The notes under the pieces are model-generated. The model ran no database searches. It was given only the letters and a program-made list of their open reading frames with translations, and was not told the origin of the DNA. Shown one piece after another: positions 8,548 through 18,261 of a stretch of DNA of 64,000 bases (position 1 is the first letter of the stretch; every line of letters begins with the position of its first letter). The stretch is from Achromobacter seleniivolatilans (lineage in GTDB: Bacteria; Pseudomonadota; Gammaproteobacteria; Burkholderiales; Burkholderiaceae_B). A program made the translations under genes and the position numbers. The stretch lies in the NCBI RefSeq assembly GCF_030864005.1, contig NZ_CP132976.1, positions 2,232,001 through 2,296,000 on the forward strand. Reading direction: 5' to 3'.

Positions 8548-10008
8548 TCACTTTTTGCTTGGCCGCGTATCCACCGCCAGGCACAACACCGCAGTCAGCA
8601 AGGCCAGGCCCACGTGCGCCATGTACAACGGTGAAAACGCCGCATGGCTGGCTTCCCCATGGCCCAGCATCAGCACCGTAATCGCGACTCCCAGCACGCC
8701 TCCGATCTGGCGCGTGGCCTGATTGACGGCGCTGCCCACGGCATAGTGCTGCGCCGGCAATCGGCTGACGGCAGCTCCCGACAAAGACGGCAACACCATG
8801 CCCACGCCTATGCCGCTGAGTAGCAAGCCCGGCAGCCATTGCGTCAGATAGGCCGGCTGTTCGCCCGGCACCAGCAAAAACCACAGGCCGCTGGCCGCGT
8901 AGATCAGCGACCCGCCCACCAGAAAGGGCCGGTGCCCCATGCGCGCCGCCAAGCGCCCGGTCAAGATAGCCGTGGGCATCACCAGCAGCGGCCCAGGCGT
9001 TACCGCCAGACCGGCCCGCGGCAGGCTGTAGTGCCACACGCCCGTCATGTAAAAGAAGAACGCAAAGAACATCATGGCAAACGCAATCCCGAAGCTCAAC
9101 GTAGCCAGGTTCACATACCGGTAAGTGCGGTGCTTGAACAACGCCAAGTCCACCAGGGGATGCGGCGTGGCGCGCGCCCAGGCCACGAAGGCCGCCAGCG
9201 CGACAACGCCCATCGTGGCCACGACGCCCAATTCCAGACGGCTCCAGGACGGCGATTCAGACTGCACGATCGCCAGCGCCATCGCGCCTACGGCCACCAT
9301 CAGCAGCGCCATGCCTACGCCATCCACACGCCGGCGGGCGTCGGGCTTCACGGATTCCTTAAGCAGGCTCGCGCCGTACCAAAGCGACAAGGCTCCCAAA
9401 GGCAGATTGATGTAGAACGCCCAAGGCCAGCCGGCCGTATCCACCACGAAAGCCCCCAGGCTGGGACCAACCGCGGCCGCCAGGCCGCCCACGGCGCCCC
9501 AAAGACTGACCGCCACGGCCCGCTGCGACACGGGAAATGCCGCCAGCACGATCGATAGCGACGCGGGCGTCAACAAGGCCGCGCCAATCGCCTGCAACAC
9601 ACGAGCGGCGATCAGCCAGGCCACGCTGCCTGCCAGACCGCAGGCCGCTGAGGCCGCCAGAAAAAGCACCACCCCCACCATGAACATCCGCTTGCGTCCG
9701 TGGGTGTCAGCCAAGCCGCCTGAAGGGATCAGCATTGCCGCGAAGACGACGGTATAGGCGTTAAGCACCCAGGACATATCCGCGGCAGTTGCCTCGGGAA
9801 ATCCGGCGCGCAGCGCGCCGAACGCGGCGTACAACATGGTGCTGTCCAACGACACCAGAAAGACAGCGATGCTGGACACCCAGAATATGGGCCATGGAGA
9901 CGCCGTGGCAGGCGCGTGGGCTGGCGGTTGGCCAGGCGCAAGCGCTGGCTCATTCGCGGCGGCATTTGCAGATAGCGGCGCTGGCGCGGATCGGGCGGTG
10001 GCGTGCAT
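8548..10008 (-). CDS. MFS drug:proton antiporter, DHA2 (14-span) type
   Basis: A 486-residue membrane protein with a Pro/Ala-rich cytoplasmic N-terminus followed by about 14 hydrophobic spans. The antiporter motif A is seen in the loop between spans 2 and 3 (SGGLADTHGRKRMFMVG), and a motif-C-like stretch occurs in span 5 (GAVGGLAAAVGPSLGAFVVD). Known family role: proton-driven export of drugs or other organic molecules. It follows the SDR gene by 7 bases on the same strand and is probably under the TetR-type repressor encoded upstream. The substrate is unknown. Confidence 0.9.
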   Translation of the reverse strand: MHATARSAPAPLSANAAANEPALAPGQPPAHAPATASPWPIFWVSSIAVFLVSLDSTMLYAAFGALRAGFPEATAADMSWVLNAYTVVFAAMLIPSGGLADTHGRKRMFMVGVVLFLAASAACGLAGSVAWLIAARVLQAIGAALLTPASLSIVLAAFPVSQRAVAVSLWGAVGGLAAAVGPSLGAFVVDTAGWPWAFYINLPLGALSLWYGASLLKESVKPDARRRVDGVGMALLMVAVGAMALAIVQSESPSWSRLELGVVATMGVVALAAFVAWARATPHPLVDLALFKHRTYRYVNLATLSFGIAFAMMFFAFFFYMTGVWHYSLPRAGLAVTPGPLLVMPTAILTGRLAARMGHRPFLVGGSLIYAASGLWFLLVPGEQPAYLTQWLPGLLLSGIGVGMVLPSLSGAAVSRLPAQHYAVGSAVNQATRQIGGVLGVAITVLMLGHGEASHAAFSPLYMAHVGLALLTAVLCLAVDTRPSKK

Positions 10009-10015
10009 GATGGTC

Positions 10016-10720
10016 TTATCCCAATGCCTTCAAATACACCGCCGGCTCGGCGGACAAGCCCTGCTTTACCTGGCGGGTCAGCTCATCGGCCAGCACTTCC
10101 TCGGCGCCCGCTTCCAGACCGTCAAACGCCTGGCTCACGATGGCTTGCGGCGTGGACTTGGGACCGTCAATACCCTTCGTCAGGTCCGTATCAACAAAGC
10201 CCATATGCAAACCCAGCACCTGGGTTTTTTGAGCGCGGAATTCATTGCGCAAGCCATTCGTCATGGCCCACGCGGCAGATTTGCTCATGGCGTAGACGCC
10301 CAGCAGCGGACCATTGATCCAGCTGGCGATCGACAGCACGTTCAGCAATGCCCCGCCGCCGTTGGCGGCCAGCACCGGCGCAAATGCCTGAGCGACGCGT
10401 AATGAACCGAACAGATTGGTGTCCAGGTGACGCTGCGCCGATTCGATGCTGCCGGGCGCCATGAAGCCGCCAAAATCGGCAATGCCCGCGTTGTTGATCA
10501 CCAGGGTGACATCCGTGGCGTAGGCGGCTGCGGCGGCCACGTCCTCGGGGCTGGTCACATCCAGCTTGATCGGCTCCACGCCTTCCAACGTAATAGAGGA
10601 CGGGTTGCGCGCGCCGGCATAGACCTTGCGTGCGCCGCGCGCCAAGGCTTCGCGGGCAAACGCCAGTCCCAGGCCACGGTTGGCGCCGGTAATCAGTACG
10701 ACTGCATTCTTGAGATCCAT
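10016..10720 (-). CDS. Short-chain dehydrogenase/reductase (SDR)
   Basis: A 234-residue classical SDR. It has an N-terminal Rossmann motif TGANRGLGLAFA (about 11-22), the structural NNAG motif (INNAGIADFG), Ser in the LSIAS block, and the catalytic YAMSK. The cofactor is NAD(P)H; the substrate cannot be assigned. A perfect palindrome identical in half-sites to the one before the TetR gene lies 40 bases upstream of the start, so the gene is likely repressed by that regulator and induced together with the MFS gene. Confidence 0.9.
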   Translation of the reverse strand: MDLKNAVVLITGANRGLGLAFAREALARGARKVYAGARNPSSITLEGVEPIKLDVTSPEDVAAAAAYATDVTLVINNAGIADFGGFMAPGSIESAQRHLDTNLFGSLRVAQAFAPVLAANGGGALLNVLSIASWINGPLLGVYAMSKSAAWAMTNGLRNEFRAQKTQVLGLHMGFVDTDLTKGIDGPKSTPQAIVSQAFDGLEAGAEEVLADELTRQVKQGLSAEPAVYLKALG

Positions 10721-10760
10721 GACGGATATTCCTGATGAAAGTGACTGCTACGAATAAACA

Positions 10761-10780
10761 AATATGATGATCATCATATT
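10761..10780. promoter_or_regulatory. TetR-type operator upstream of the SDR-MFS genes
   Basis: AATATGATGATCATCATATT is a perfect 20-base palindrome (half-sites AATATGAT and ATCATATT with spacer GATC) 40 bases before the SDR start. The same half-sites and spacing recur at 11441-11460 before the TetR gene. This is very likely the binding site of that repressor. Confidence 0.75.
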
Positions 10781-10826
10781 TTGTGGGGGTAAAAAGACCG
10801 CGCAAGGCGGCCTCGGGAATTGCGGT

Positions 10827-11426
10827 TTATTGAGACGTGCTGACGGCCTCGTGGTCGTATTGATCCAGGATGGCTTTGCGGGCGGACGCCAGCACGGCGC
10901 GTCCTTGCGGGTTGTCGCCAAACGCCCGGGCCAGTTGCAAGGCGCCCACCAATGTACTGGTGACCGCCACGCCGGCATGCTCATCCGCCGTGGCGGGCAG
11001 CGCTTGTTGAACGGCTTCGAGCAGCCGTTGAACACGTGTTGCAGAGACTTCGCGCACTTCGGCAGATTGGCGCGGAATCTCCGAGGCCAAGGCCGACACG
11101 GGGCACCCGCCTTCGCAACCCACGAGATGGCTATCGCCCAGATAGGCTTCCACCCAGGCACGCAACGGGCTTGCGCCTTCGGCACGGCGTTGCGCCATGT
11201 TCTTGGACATCCGGGCCGCGCCGTCACGGCCGGCGCGTTCCATCGCGGCGGCCAGCAGCGCGTCGCGCGATGGAAAATGGGCGTAGAACCCGCCGTGGGT
11301 CAGACCCGCTTCTTTCATGACGTCTGCGACGCCCACCCCCGCGTACCCTTCGCGGCGAATCGCACGCGCGGCCGCATCAACGATGCGTTCGTGAGACAGC
11401 TCTTTGCGGTTTGACGGGGGGCACAT
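10827..11426 (-). CDS. TetR/AcrR-family repressor
   Basis: A 199-residue protein with an N-terminal TetR helix-turn-helix (residues about 10-58; AAARAIRREGYAGVGVADVMKEAGLTHGGFYAHF) and an alpha-helical ligand domain that contains CEGGCPVSALASEI, a Cys-containing segment seen in many homologues of this subgroup. It is encoded upstream of, and on the same strand as, the SDR and MFS genes. Matching palindromes before its own start and before the SDR gene imply autorepression and control of the downstream pair. The inducing compound is unknown; a reactive electrophile is possible but not shown. Confidence 0.9.
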   Translation of the reverse strand: MCPPSNRKELSHERIVDAAARAIRREGYAGVGVADVMKEAGLTHGGFYAHFPSRDALLAAAMERAGRDGAARMSKNMAQRRAEGASPLRAWVEAYLGDSHLVGCEGGCPVSALASEIPRQSAEVREVSATRVQRLLEAVQQALPATADEHAGVAVTSTLVGALQLARAFGDNPQGRAVLASARKAILDQYDHEAVSTSQ

Positions 11427-11440
11427 GATCGGATGCCTTA

Positions 11441-11460
11441 AATATGATGAAGATCATATT
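11441..11460. promoter_or_regulatory. TetR-type operator upstream of the TetR gene
   Basis: AATATGATGAAGATCATATT has the same 8-base half-sites as the 10761 operator, with spacer GAAG instead of GATC. It lies 14 bases upstream of the TetR ATG, where a bound repressor would block its own transcription. Confidence 0.7.
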
Positions 11461-11530
11461 AATCCTGGAAAAAACCCACGTGCAAGAAAAATCTTTGGGT
11501 GAGTTGTAACCGGTCAGTTCAGGCGCGTTT

Positions 11531-12067
11531 TCAGCGCCACACTTCCGGTTCGACGCTGACTTCGCCCTTGTCGGCCGAAAAGTACACAATGCCGTCCGAA
11601 ATATTGGCATTGAGCTGCATCGTGCGCTCGGCCAGCTTGGCCAGCGCGCGGGTCTGATCCGACGGCAGATTGATGATCTTCAGGTTGCGGGTGCGTTCCA
11701 GCTTATTGCGCACCCCGTCCCACCAGATCTTGCTTGCCGACCCGCCGTAGCAATAGACGATGACTTCGTCGGCACGGCCACAGGCGCGCAGAATGCGGCG
11801 TTCTTCGGGCTGGCCCACTTCAATCCACAGTTTGACCGCGCCCGTCAGATCCTTGACCCACAGATCAGGCTCGTCGGTGTCGCTCAAGCCTTTGGTGAAC
11901 GCCAGATCTTCCTGCGCATGCAGCGCAAAGGCGACCAGGCGCACCATCAGGCGTTCGTCGGTTTCCGAGGGGTGGCGGGCGACCGTCAGCGAGTGGCTGC
12001 CGTAATAGTGGCGGTCGGTATCGGCGACGTTGAGTTCGGCCTTGTAGATAGTGGCGCGCAGGGCCAT
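11531..12067 (-). CDS. yaeQ: YaeQ-family protein
   Basis: A 178-residue protein from MALRATIYKAELNVADTDRHYY, close to the 181 residues of E. coli YaeQ. Conserved stretches visible are TVARHPSETDERLMVRLVAFALHA, the DLTGAVKLWIEVGQPEERRI block (PD-(D/E)XK-like core) and VIVYCYG. The frame is open further upstream to 12169, but family similarity starts at the Met at 12067. The fold is nuclease-like. The function is not settled; early reports of a link to RfaH are disputed. It is divergent from the LysE gene by 140 bases. Confidence 0.85.
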   Translation of the reverse strand: MALRATIYKAELNVADTDRHYYGSHSLTVARHPSETDERLMVRLVAFALHAQEDLAFTKGLSDTDEPDLWVKDLTGAVKLWIEVGQPEERRILRACGRADEVIVYCYGGSASKIWWDGVRNKLERTRNLKIINLPSDQTRALAKLAERTMQLNANISDGIVYFSADKGEVSVEPEVWR

Positions 12068-12207
12068 GGCGAAAAATCCGGTAGATAAAGCGAATTGCGT
12101 GAAGGCCGCCATGATACCGCCTTGCAGCGGCCCGGCGCGCACAACGGCGCTACACTCCGCCTGCGGCACTGCCCGCCGCTCATCGTCTTGATCCGTCGCG
12201 CCGACCC

Positions 12208-12885
12208 ATGACCGCCACTGCTGCCCTGCTCGCCTTCACGCTAGCCGCCGCCATTCTTACCATTACGCCCGGCCTGGACAATGCCTTGGTGTTACGCACT
12301 GCTGCCGTCGAGGGCGGACGGCGCGCACTGATGGCTGGCCTGGGCATCAGCGCCGGCTGCCTGCTCTGGGGCGCCATCGCCGCGCTGGGCCTGGGGTCCC
12401 TGCTGGCGGTTTCCACCTTGGCTTACGACGTGCTGCGTGTCTGCGCGGCGATCTATCTGTTCTATCTGGGGGCGAAGCTGCTTTGGCGCACGCTGCCCGG
12501 GCGTAAATCTGCCGGGGTTGTTGCGGCTGCCGGCATGTCTGCGGGGCGAGCGCCTGCCGCGTCCTACGCCGCCCCGCGCAACACCAGCGCGACCGGCTGG
12601 TTTCTGCGCGGCTGCCTGACCAACGCGTTGAACCCCAAGGTTGGCGTCTTCTACATCACCTTCCTGCCCCAGTTCATCCCCGCCGGCACAGACGTGTTGA
12701 GCTTCAGCTTGCTGCTGTCTGCCGTTCACGCGATGGTGGGAATGGCCTGGTTTGCCTTACTGGTTGCCGCGACCCGGCCATTGGCAAGATGGTTATCCCG
12801 CCCAGCGGTCATGACGGGTCTGGACCGTATGACCGGGGCGGTGTTTATTGCTTTTGGATTGCGGCTGGCGCTGGAAAAGCGTTAA
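12208..12885 (+). CDS. LysE/RhtB-family amino acid exporter
   Basis: A 225-residue membrane protein with about six spans and the family N-terminus ([47 protein letters not shown]). Known role: export of amino acids or derivatives such as homoserine or threonine; the substrate is not readable here. A Pro/Ala-rich segment (about residues 108-128) between spans 3 and 4 is probably a cytoplasmic loop. Its stop codon overlaps the convergent gsiA stop by four bases. Confidence 0.85.
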   Translation: MTATAALLAFTLAAAILTITPGLDNALVLRTAAVEGGRRALMAGLGISAGCLLWGAIAALGLGSLLAVSTLAYDVLRVCAAIYLFYLGAKLLWRTLPGRKSAGVVAAAGMSAGRAPAASYAAPRNTSATGWFLRGCLTNALNPKVGVFYITFLPQFIPAGTDVLSFSLLLSAVHAMVGMAWFALLVAATRPLARWLSRPAVMTGLDRMTGAVFIAFGLRLALEKR

Positions 12886-14759
12886 TAAACCCCGATGGCG
12901 TGCCGGGCGACAAAATGCCCGTCTCCCACGGCAACCAAGGGTTCTACCAGCGGATCGTCTCCCAGCTTGCGCATCGGGCTCGGAATCTCGTCCACCAGCA
13001 ACGACCGCTCGCGGTGCCGGCGCTGCGGATCGGCAATTGGCACAGCGGCCATCAGCTTCTTGGTATAGGGATGCTGCGGGTTTTCGAAGATTGCCCGGCG
13101 CGGCCCGATCTCGACGATCTGGCCCAGGTACATCACCGCCACACGGTGGCTCACCCGTTCCACCACCGCCATATCGTGCGAAATGAACAGGAACGACACG
13201 CCCAGTTCACGTTGCAGGTCCAGCAGCAGATTCACGATCTGCGCCTGAATCGACACGTCCAGCGCTGACACGGATTCATCCGCAATCACCACCTTGGGAT
13301 TCAGCGCCAACGCGCGCGCAATGCAGATGCGCTGGCGTTGACCGCCCGAAAATTCATGCGGATAGCGGTCGATCATTTCGGGCAGCAGCCCGCACTTGTC
13401 CATCAGCCAGCGCACGCGGTCCTGCGCTGCCTTGCCGCGCGCCACGTTGTGGATCAGCAAGGGTTCCATGATGGAATAGCCCACCGTCATCCGCGGATCC
13501 AGTGACGCAAAAGGATCTTGGAAGATGAACTGGATGTGCTGGCGCAGCGTCTGCATGGCGCTGCCGCGCAGGGCGCCGATGTTCTGGCCGTCGAACTCGA
13601 TCGTGCCGCTCTTGCTCTTGACCAGTTGCAGCAGCGAACGGCCCGTCGTAGTCTTGCCGCAACCGGATTCCCCCACCAGCGAAAGCGTTTCGCCGGGGTA
13701 GAGATCAAAGCTGACCTTTTCCACTGCGTGCACGCGCTTTTGCACCCTGCCAAGAATGCCGCCCGTGATGTCAAAGCTGGTCGTCAGGTCGCGCACCTTC
13801 AGCACCGGACCGTTTTCACGGCGCACGGTGGACGGGGCGGCCACAGGGGAATCCACCAACTGCGCCGGGTTGGGCACGCTGGCGGCTTCATCCACCTTCA
13901 GGAGCGGGAACGGCGCGGGTTCGTCCGTGCCGTGCATGGCGCCCAGACGCGGCACGGCAGACAGCAAGGCGCGGGTGTAGGGGTGCTTCGGGGCCGCGAA
14001 AATCTCGTCCGAACCGCCCTCTTCGACCTTGTCGCCGCGATACATGACCAGCACGCGATCAGCCACTTCCGCCACCACGCCCATATCGTGCGTGATGAAA
14101 ATCACGCCCATGTCCATTTCTTCTTGCAGCTGACGGATCAGTTGCAGGATCTGGGCCTGGATGGTGACGTCCAGCGCGGTCGTGGGTTCGTCCGCAATGA
14201 GCAGCTGAGGCTTGCAGGACAGCGCCATGGCGATCATCACGCGCTGACGCATGCCGCCCGACAACTGGTGCGGATAACGGTCCAGAATGGCGCGCGCTTC
14301 AGGAATGCGCACACGTTCCAGCATGCGCAAGGTTTCAGCGCGCGCACCCGCCGCGTCCAAGCCCTGATGCAGTTGCAGCGCTTCGGCAATCTGATTGCCA
14401 GCCGTGAAGCTGGGGTTCAGCGAGGTCATGGGTTCTTGGAAGATCATCGCCACGTCAGCGCCGCGCACGCGTTGCAGCGTGGTGTCCGACGCATTGGCCA
14501 GATCCAGCACATCGCCGCTGCGGCGGCGCAGCAGCATGCCGCCATTGACGATCTTGCCGCCGCCGTATTCCACCAGGCGCATCAGCGCCAGCGACGTGAC
14601 GGACTTGCCCGAACCGGACTCGCCCACGATGGCCAGGGTTTCGCCGCGATCGACGTGGAACGAGACATTGCGCACGGCTTCCACCGTACGGTCAGGCGTC
14701 TTGAAGCGCACGGTCAGGTCATTGACCTGAACGACGCGTTTGGGGTCCATAGTTGCCAT
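12882..14759 (-). CDS. gsiA: Glutathione/peptide ABC importer, fused dual ATPase (GsiA type)
   Basis: A 625-residue protein (E. coli GsiA is 623) made of two ABC ATPase halves. Half 1 has Walker A GESGSGKS, signature LSGGMRQR and Walker [13 protein letters not shown]. Half 2 has [17 protein letters not shown] and [12 protein letters not shown]. Each half carries the oligopeptide-transporter C-terminal region. Start chosen at MATMDPKRV, since the upstream in-frame extension is not family-like. It lies 5 bases after gsiD and closes the operon. Known role: powering import of glutathione. Dipeptide import is an alternative, but the adjacent GGT gene favours glutathione. Confidence 0.88.
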   Translation of the reverse strand: MATMDPKRVVQVNDLTVRFKTPDRTVEAVRNVSFHVDRGETLAIVGESGSGKSVTSLALMRLVEYGGGKIVNGGMLLRRRSGDVLDLANASDTTLQRVRGADVAMIFQEPMTSLNPSFTAGNQIAEALQLHQGLDAAGARAETLRMLERVRIPEARAILDRYPHQLSGGMRQRVMIAMALSCKPQLLIADEPTTALDVTIQAQILQLIRQLQEEMDMGVIFITHDMGVVAEVADRVLVMYRGDKVEEGGSDEIFAAPKHPYTRALLSAVPRLGAMHGTDEPAPFPLLKVDEAASVPNPAQLVDSPVAAPSTVRRENGPVLKVRDLTTSFDITGGILGRVQKRVHAVEKVSFDLYPGETLSLVGESGCGKTTTGRSLLQLVKSKSGTIEFDGQNIGALRGSAMQTLRQHIQFIFQDPFASLDPRMTVGYSIMEPLLIHNVARGKAAQDRVRWLMDKCGLLPEMIDRYPHEFSGGQRQRICIARALALNPKVVIADESVSALDVSIQAQIVNLLLDLQRELGVSFLFISHDMAVVERVSHRVAVMYLGQIVEIGPRRAIFENPQHPYTKKLMAAVPIADPQRRHRERSLLVDEIPSPMRKLGDDPLVEPLVAVGDGHFVARHAIGVY

Positions 14760-14764
14760 AGTGA

Positions 14765-15643
14765 TTACTTTTCCTGACGCGGATCGAGCGCATCGCGCAG
14801 CCCGTCGCCCAGCAGATTGAAGCCCAGCACCACCAGGAAAATGGCCGATCCGGGGAAAATAGACATCCAGGGCGCCTGGGTCATGAAGTTCTTGGCCGTA
14901 TTCAGCATCGAGCCCCACGACGGCGTCGGCGGTTGCAGACCCAGACCCAGGAACGACAGGCTGGCTTCGGCAATGATGGCCGTGGCGATGGTGATGGTGG
15001 CTTGCACGATCAACGGCGGCATGACGTTGGGAAACACATGCCGGCCGATGATGCGCAGGTCAGACGCGCCCAGGGCGCGCGCGCTCTGCACATAGTCTTC
15101 GTTCTTGACCGCCAGCACCTGCCCGCGCGTCAGACGCACGAATTTTGGCGCGGCGGACACGCCGATGGCGATCATGGCATTGGTCAGGCTGGGTCCTAAA
15201 AAGGCAGCCAGCGCGATCGCCAGGATCAGGAACGGAATCGCCAGCAGCGCTTCGGTGGCGCGCGAGATGATGCTGTCAGTCCAGCCGCCGAAATAACCGG
15301 CGGCCAGACCAAACGGCACACCGACGACCAGCGCGATCAGCACTGATACCAGGCCCGCCATCAACGAGGCGCGGGCGCCATAGACCATGCGGCTGAAAAT
15401 ATCGCGGCCAAGTTCATCCGTGCCCAGCCAGTACGACGCCGACGGCGCTTTGCGGATGGTGGTGAAGCTGGTCTGCAAGGGATCATGGTTGGCGATGAAC
15501 GGCGCCAGAATGGCCAGCAGAACAAAGAACGCCACAATGCCAAGCCCGAGCATGGCAATGTGGTTGCGTTTGAATTTCCCCCAGGCGCGATTGCGGCTGC
15601 GGGGCGGCGGGACGGCTGCGGCCGTTGCAGGAAGTGCGCTCAT
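14765..15643 (-). CDS. gsiD: Glutathione/peptide ABC importer permease (GsiD type)
   Basis: A 292-residue inner-membrane permease of the DppC/GsiD group. It has an N-terminal span ([21 protein letters not shown]), the conserved [20 protein letters not shown] segment, and the EAA loop ([25 protein letters not shown]) that contacts the ATPase. It overlaps the end of gsiC by four bases (ATGA), so translation is coupled. It pairs with GsiC to form the pore. Confidence 0.88.
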   Translation of the reverse strand: MSALPATAAAVPPPRSRNRAWGKFKRNHIAMLGLGIVAFFVLLAILAPFIANHDPLQTSFTTIRKAPSASYWLGTDELGRDIFSRMVYGARASLMAGLVSVLIALVVGVPFGLAAGYFGGWTDSIISRATEALLAIPFLILAIALAAFLGPSLTNAMIAIGVSAAPKFVRLTRGQVLAVKNEDYVQSARALGASDLRIIGRHVFPNVMPPLIVQATITIATAIIAEASLSFLGLGLQPPTPSWGSMLNTAKNFMTQAPWMSIFPGSAIFLVVLGFNLLGDGLRDALDPRQEK

Positions 15644-16584
15644 GAGTGCCTCAGGCGGGGATTGACCAGGATGTAAAGAATGTCGGCCAGCAGGTTCATC
15701 AAAATGAAGCCCACCGCCACGCAGAGCACAACGCCCTGCACCACCGCGTAGTCACGCGTGAACACCGCATCCACCACCAGCTTGCCAAAACCGGGAATCG
15801 TGAAGACCTGCTCGGTCAGCACGGCGCCAGCCAGGAGTTCACCAAACAGCAAGGTCACGAGCGTGACGATAGGCATCAGCGCGTTGCGCAAGGCGTGGCG
15901 CAACACCACTTTGCGCGGCGACACGCCCTTGGCGCGCGCGGTGCGCACGTAGTCAGCGGACAGCGCTTCCAGCATGGACGAACGCGTGTGGCGCATCAGA
16001 TAGGCAGCGATTGCCGTCGACAGCACCAGCGACGGCATCAGCATGGTCTTGATCGACAGCCAGAAGTCTTCCGCTGGCGACACATAACCTGAAGCCGGCA
16101 GCAGCTTCCATTGCACCGACACCACCATGATCAGGATGATGCCCAGCCAGAAATTGGGAATCGACATGCCGGACAGCGCCGCGATGTTCGCCCCCATCTC
16201 AATGGGTTTGCCTTTGCGCACCGCGGCGATGATACCCATTGGGATACCCACCAGCAGCGCAAAGAACATGGCCATGGCGGCCAGTTGCAGCGTCACAGGC
16301 AACTTTTGCGCAATCAGCGTCGTGACGGGCACGTCGGTGCGCAGGGACTTGCCCAGATCGCCTTGCAGAACCTGACCGGCCCAGGCCGCATATTGCATCG
16401 GCAGCGGGTCGTTCAAGCGGTATTTGTCACGCAGATAGTCCAGGACGGCCGGGTCGCGCTCTTCTCCGGCCAGGGTCAGCACGGGGTCGCCGGGCAGGAT
16501 TTTTTGCAGCATGAAGACGATCATCGACACCAGTATCAGTGTCGGTATCGCGACGATCACGCGGCGCAAGATAAGTTTAAGCAT
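15640..16584 (-). CDS. gsiC: Glutathione/peptide ABC importer permease (GsiC type)
   Basis: A 314-residue permease of the DppB/GsiC group, starting at MLKLILRRVIVAIPTLILVS. It shows the family GDLGKSLRTDVPV segment, the EAA loop (ADYVRTARAKGVSPRKVVLRHALRN) and about six spans. The longer frame starting at 16653 includes a low-similarity region containing the intercistronic hairpin, so it is not used. It is separated from gsiB by 129 non-coding bases. Confidence 0.88.
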   Translation of the reverse strand: MLKLILRRVIVAIPTLILVSMIVFMLQKILPGDPVLTLAGEERDPAVLDYLRDKYRLNDPLPMQYAAWAGQVLQGDLGKSLRTDVPVTTLIAQKLPVTLQLAAMAMFFALLVGIPMGIIAAVRKGKPIEMGANIAALSGMSIPNFWLGIILIMVVSVQWKLLPASGYVSPAEDFWLSIKTMLMPSLVLSTAIAAYLMRHTRSSMLEALSADYVRTARAKGVSPRKVVLRHALRNALMPIVTLVTLLFGELLAGAVLTEQVFTIPGFGKLVVDAVFTRDYAVVQGVVLCVAVGFILMNLLADILYILVNPRLRHS

Positions 16585-16660
16585 GTGGGAAACCGTAAAA
16601 CAAAAACAACGGACGGTGCCGGGCGGACTTGGCGCGGTGCGCGCCCGCCGCAAAGAACAA

Positions 16661-16683
16661 CCGGACGCGCAAAGCGCGTCCGG
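16661..16683. promoter_or_regulatory. Perfect intercistronic hairpin between gsiB and gsiC
   Basis: CCGGACGCGC-AAA-GCGCGTCCGG forms a 10-base-pair, all-matched, GC-rich stem 30 bases after the gsiB stop. There is no U-tract. By analogy with other importer operons it could shield the binding-protein mRNA from 3' decay and partly limit read-through, so that the binding protein is made in excess. That role is inference. Confidence 0.6.
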
Positions 16684-16713
16684 CCAGCGCAGCGGAAAAC
16701 CGCCGCGCCACGA

Positions 16714-18225
16714 TCACTTCTGTGCGAACGTCACACCCTTCAGGCGGATCATGCCGTCGGGGTAAGGCGTGAAGCCCTTGACCTTCTTGGCCAGCGCGAA
16801 CGGCCACGGCTGGTAGTAGTTATACACCCCTGGCAATTCGTCCTGGATGATGGCTTGCGCCTGGTCATAGATGGCCTTGCGCTTGGCCTCGTCCGGCACG
16901 GTGCGGGCTTCGTTCAACAGCTTGTCCACTTCCGGATTGCAGTAGTGGCCATCGTTCAACGCGCCCTTGCAGGTGACAAAGGAGTGGATGTTGCCGTCGG
17001 GATCAACCCGGCCGGACCAGCCCAGCATCACGACCTGGAAATTACCGCCCGACGATTCTTTTTGCAGGGCCGCGTATTCCGTGGGGCGCAAAGACAGGTC
17101 GAAACCGGCTTCGGTCGCCATGGCCTGCACGATCTCGGCCACAGACGAGGTCGTGGTGTTGTTGCCGAACACCAGCTCTGCCTTCACGCGCTCAAAGCCC
17201 GCTTCCTTCAGCAAAGCGCGGGACTTGGCCACGTCACGCTTGGTGACCGGAAACTTGTCGCTGTGATAGGGGCTGGCAGGCGGGAACGGCTGTTGGGCCG
17301 GTTCAAAAATGCCGCCGCCGGCCACTTCATTGATGGCATTTCGGTCGATGGCGTACTGGAACGCCTGGCGCACCAGCTTGTTCTTGAACGGGTTGTCTTC
17401 AGCGCGTTTGCCGTTGCCCACGTTGAACATGAACTGCTGGAAACCCAGGCCGGCCACCGGCGCGAACGTCACGCTGGGGTCGTTCTTGACTTGGGGCGCA
17501 TCGGACGGGTTCAGGCGTTCCAGCATGTCCAGGTCGCCAGCGCGCAGGTTGGACAGGCGCACCGTCGTGTCCGGTATGGGCAGGAACGTCACGCGCTTGA
17601 AGGCGTAGTCCTTGGCATCGTAGTACTGATCAAACTTTTCCAGCACGACGCGATCGTTCTGGATTCGTTCAACGAACTTGTACGGCCCGGAGCAGACCGG
17701 CTTGCGGCCCACGGCGGCGGCGTCATCCGTGAAGGTCTTGGGCGACAGCATCATGCCGGCGCGGTCGGACAGCTGGGCCAGCAAAGTGGCGTCCGGCTTT
17801 TTCAAGGTCAGCACCAGCGTCGTGGCGTCCGGCGCTTCTACCTTTTCAACCGATGCCAGTTCGCCCTTGCGCAGGCTGTCCGGCAGAGTCATGGCGCGTT
17901 CCAGGTTGGCCTTGGCCGCGGCGGCGTCGAACTTGCTGCCGTCATGGAACAACGCGTCTTCACGCAGCTTGAAAGTCAGCACCTTGTTGTCGGGGCTGAA
18001 CGACCACGAAGTGGCCAGTTGCGGCACAAAGTGCAGCTTGGGATCAATGTCCACCAGCTTGTCGCACAGCGACGTGAACACAATCCGGCCAACATAGGTG
18101 CGGGCGCGATGCGGGTCCAGCACGTCCGGATCTTCCTGCAGGCCGATCCGGATGTTCTGGGCGGTAGCCGCGCCCGCGGCCAGCGCCAGCAAGCTGGCGC
18201 CGAAGGTCATGGTCAAGCGTTTCAT
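16714..18225 (-). CDS. gsiB: Glutathione/peptide-binding periplasmic protein (GsiB type)
   Basis: A 503-residue extracellular solute-binding protein of family 5 (GsiB is 512). The signal peptide is MKRLTMTFGASLLALAAGAATAQ, with cleavage at about residue 23. The mature start NIRIGLQEDPDVLDPHRARTYVGRIVF and the DKLVDIDPKLHFVPQLATSW block are typical of the family. It would deliver glutathione to GsiCD. It follows the GGT gene by 36 bases, so ligand capture and breakdown are co-expressed. Confidence 0.88.
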   Translation of the reverse strand: MKRLTMTFGASLLALAAGAATAQNIRIGLQEDPDVLDPHRARTYVGRIVFTSLCDKLVDIDPKLHFVPQLATSWSFSPDNKVLTFKLREDALFHDGSKFDAAAAKANLERAMTLPDSLRKGELASVEKVEAPDATTLVLTLKKPDATLLAQLSDRAGMMLSPKTFTDDAAAVGRKPVCSGPYKFVERIQNDRVVLEKFDQYYDAKDYAFKRVTFLPIPDTTVRLSNLRAGDLDMLERLNPSDAPQVKNDPSVTFAPVAGLGFQQFMFNVGNGKRAEDNPFKNKLVRQAFQYAIDRNAINEVAGGGIFEPAQQPFPPASPYHSDKFPVTKRDVAKSRALLKEAGFERVKAELVFGNNTTTSSVAEIVQAMATEAGFDLSLRPTEYAALQKESSGGNFQVVMLGWSGRVDPDGNIHSFVTCKGALNDGHYCNPEVDKLLNEARTVPDEAKRKAIYDQAQAIIQDELPGVYNYYQPWPFALAKKVKGFTPYPDGMIRLKGVTFAQK

Positions 18226-18261
18226 TATGTGGTTTCCCCTTGTTGCTTGCGTGCTTAACGA

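Noticed and set aside
16111..18258. A 715-codon open frame on the plus strand
   Set aside because: It is antisense to gsiB and gsiC, which have clear family motifs. The product is Gln/His/Arg-rich with no domain, typical of the opposite strand of high-GC genes.
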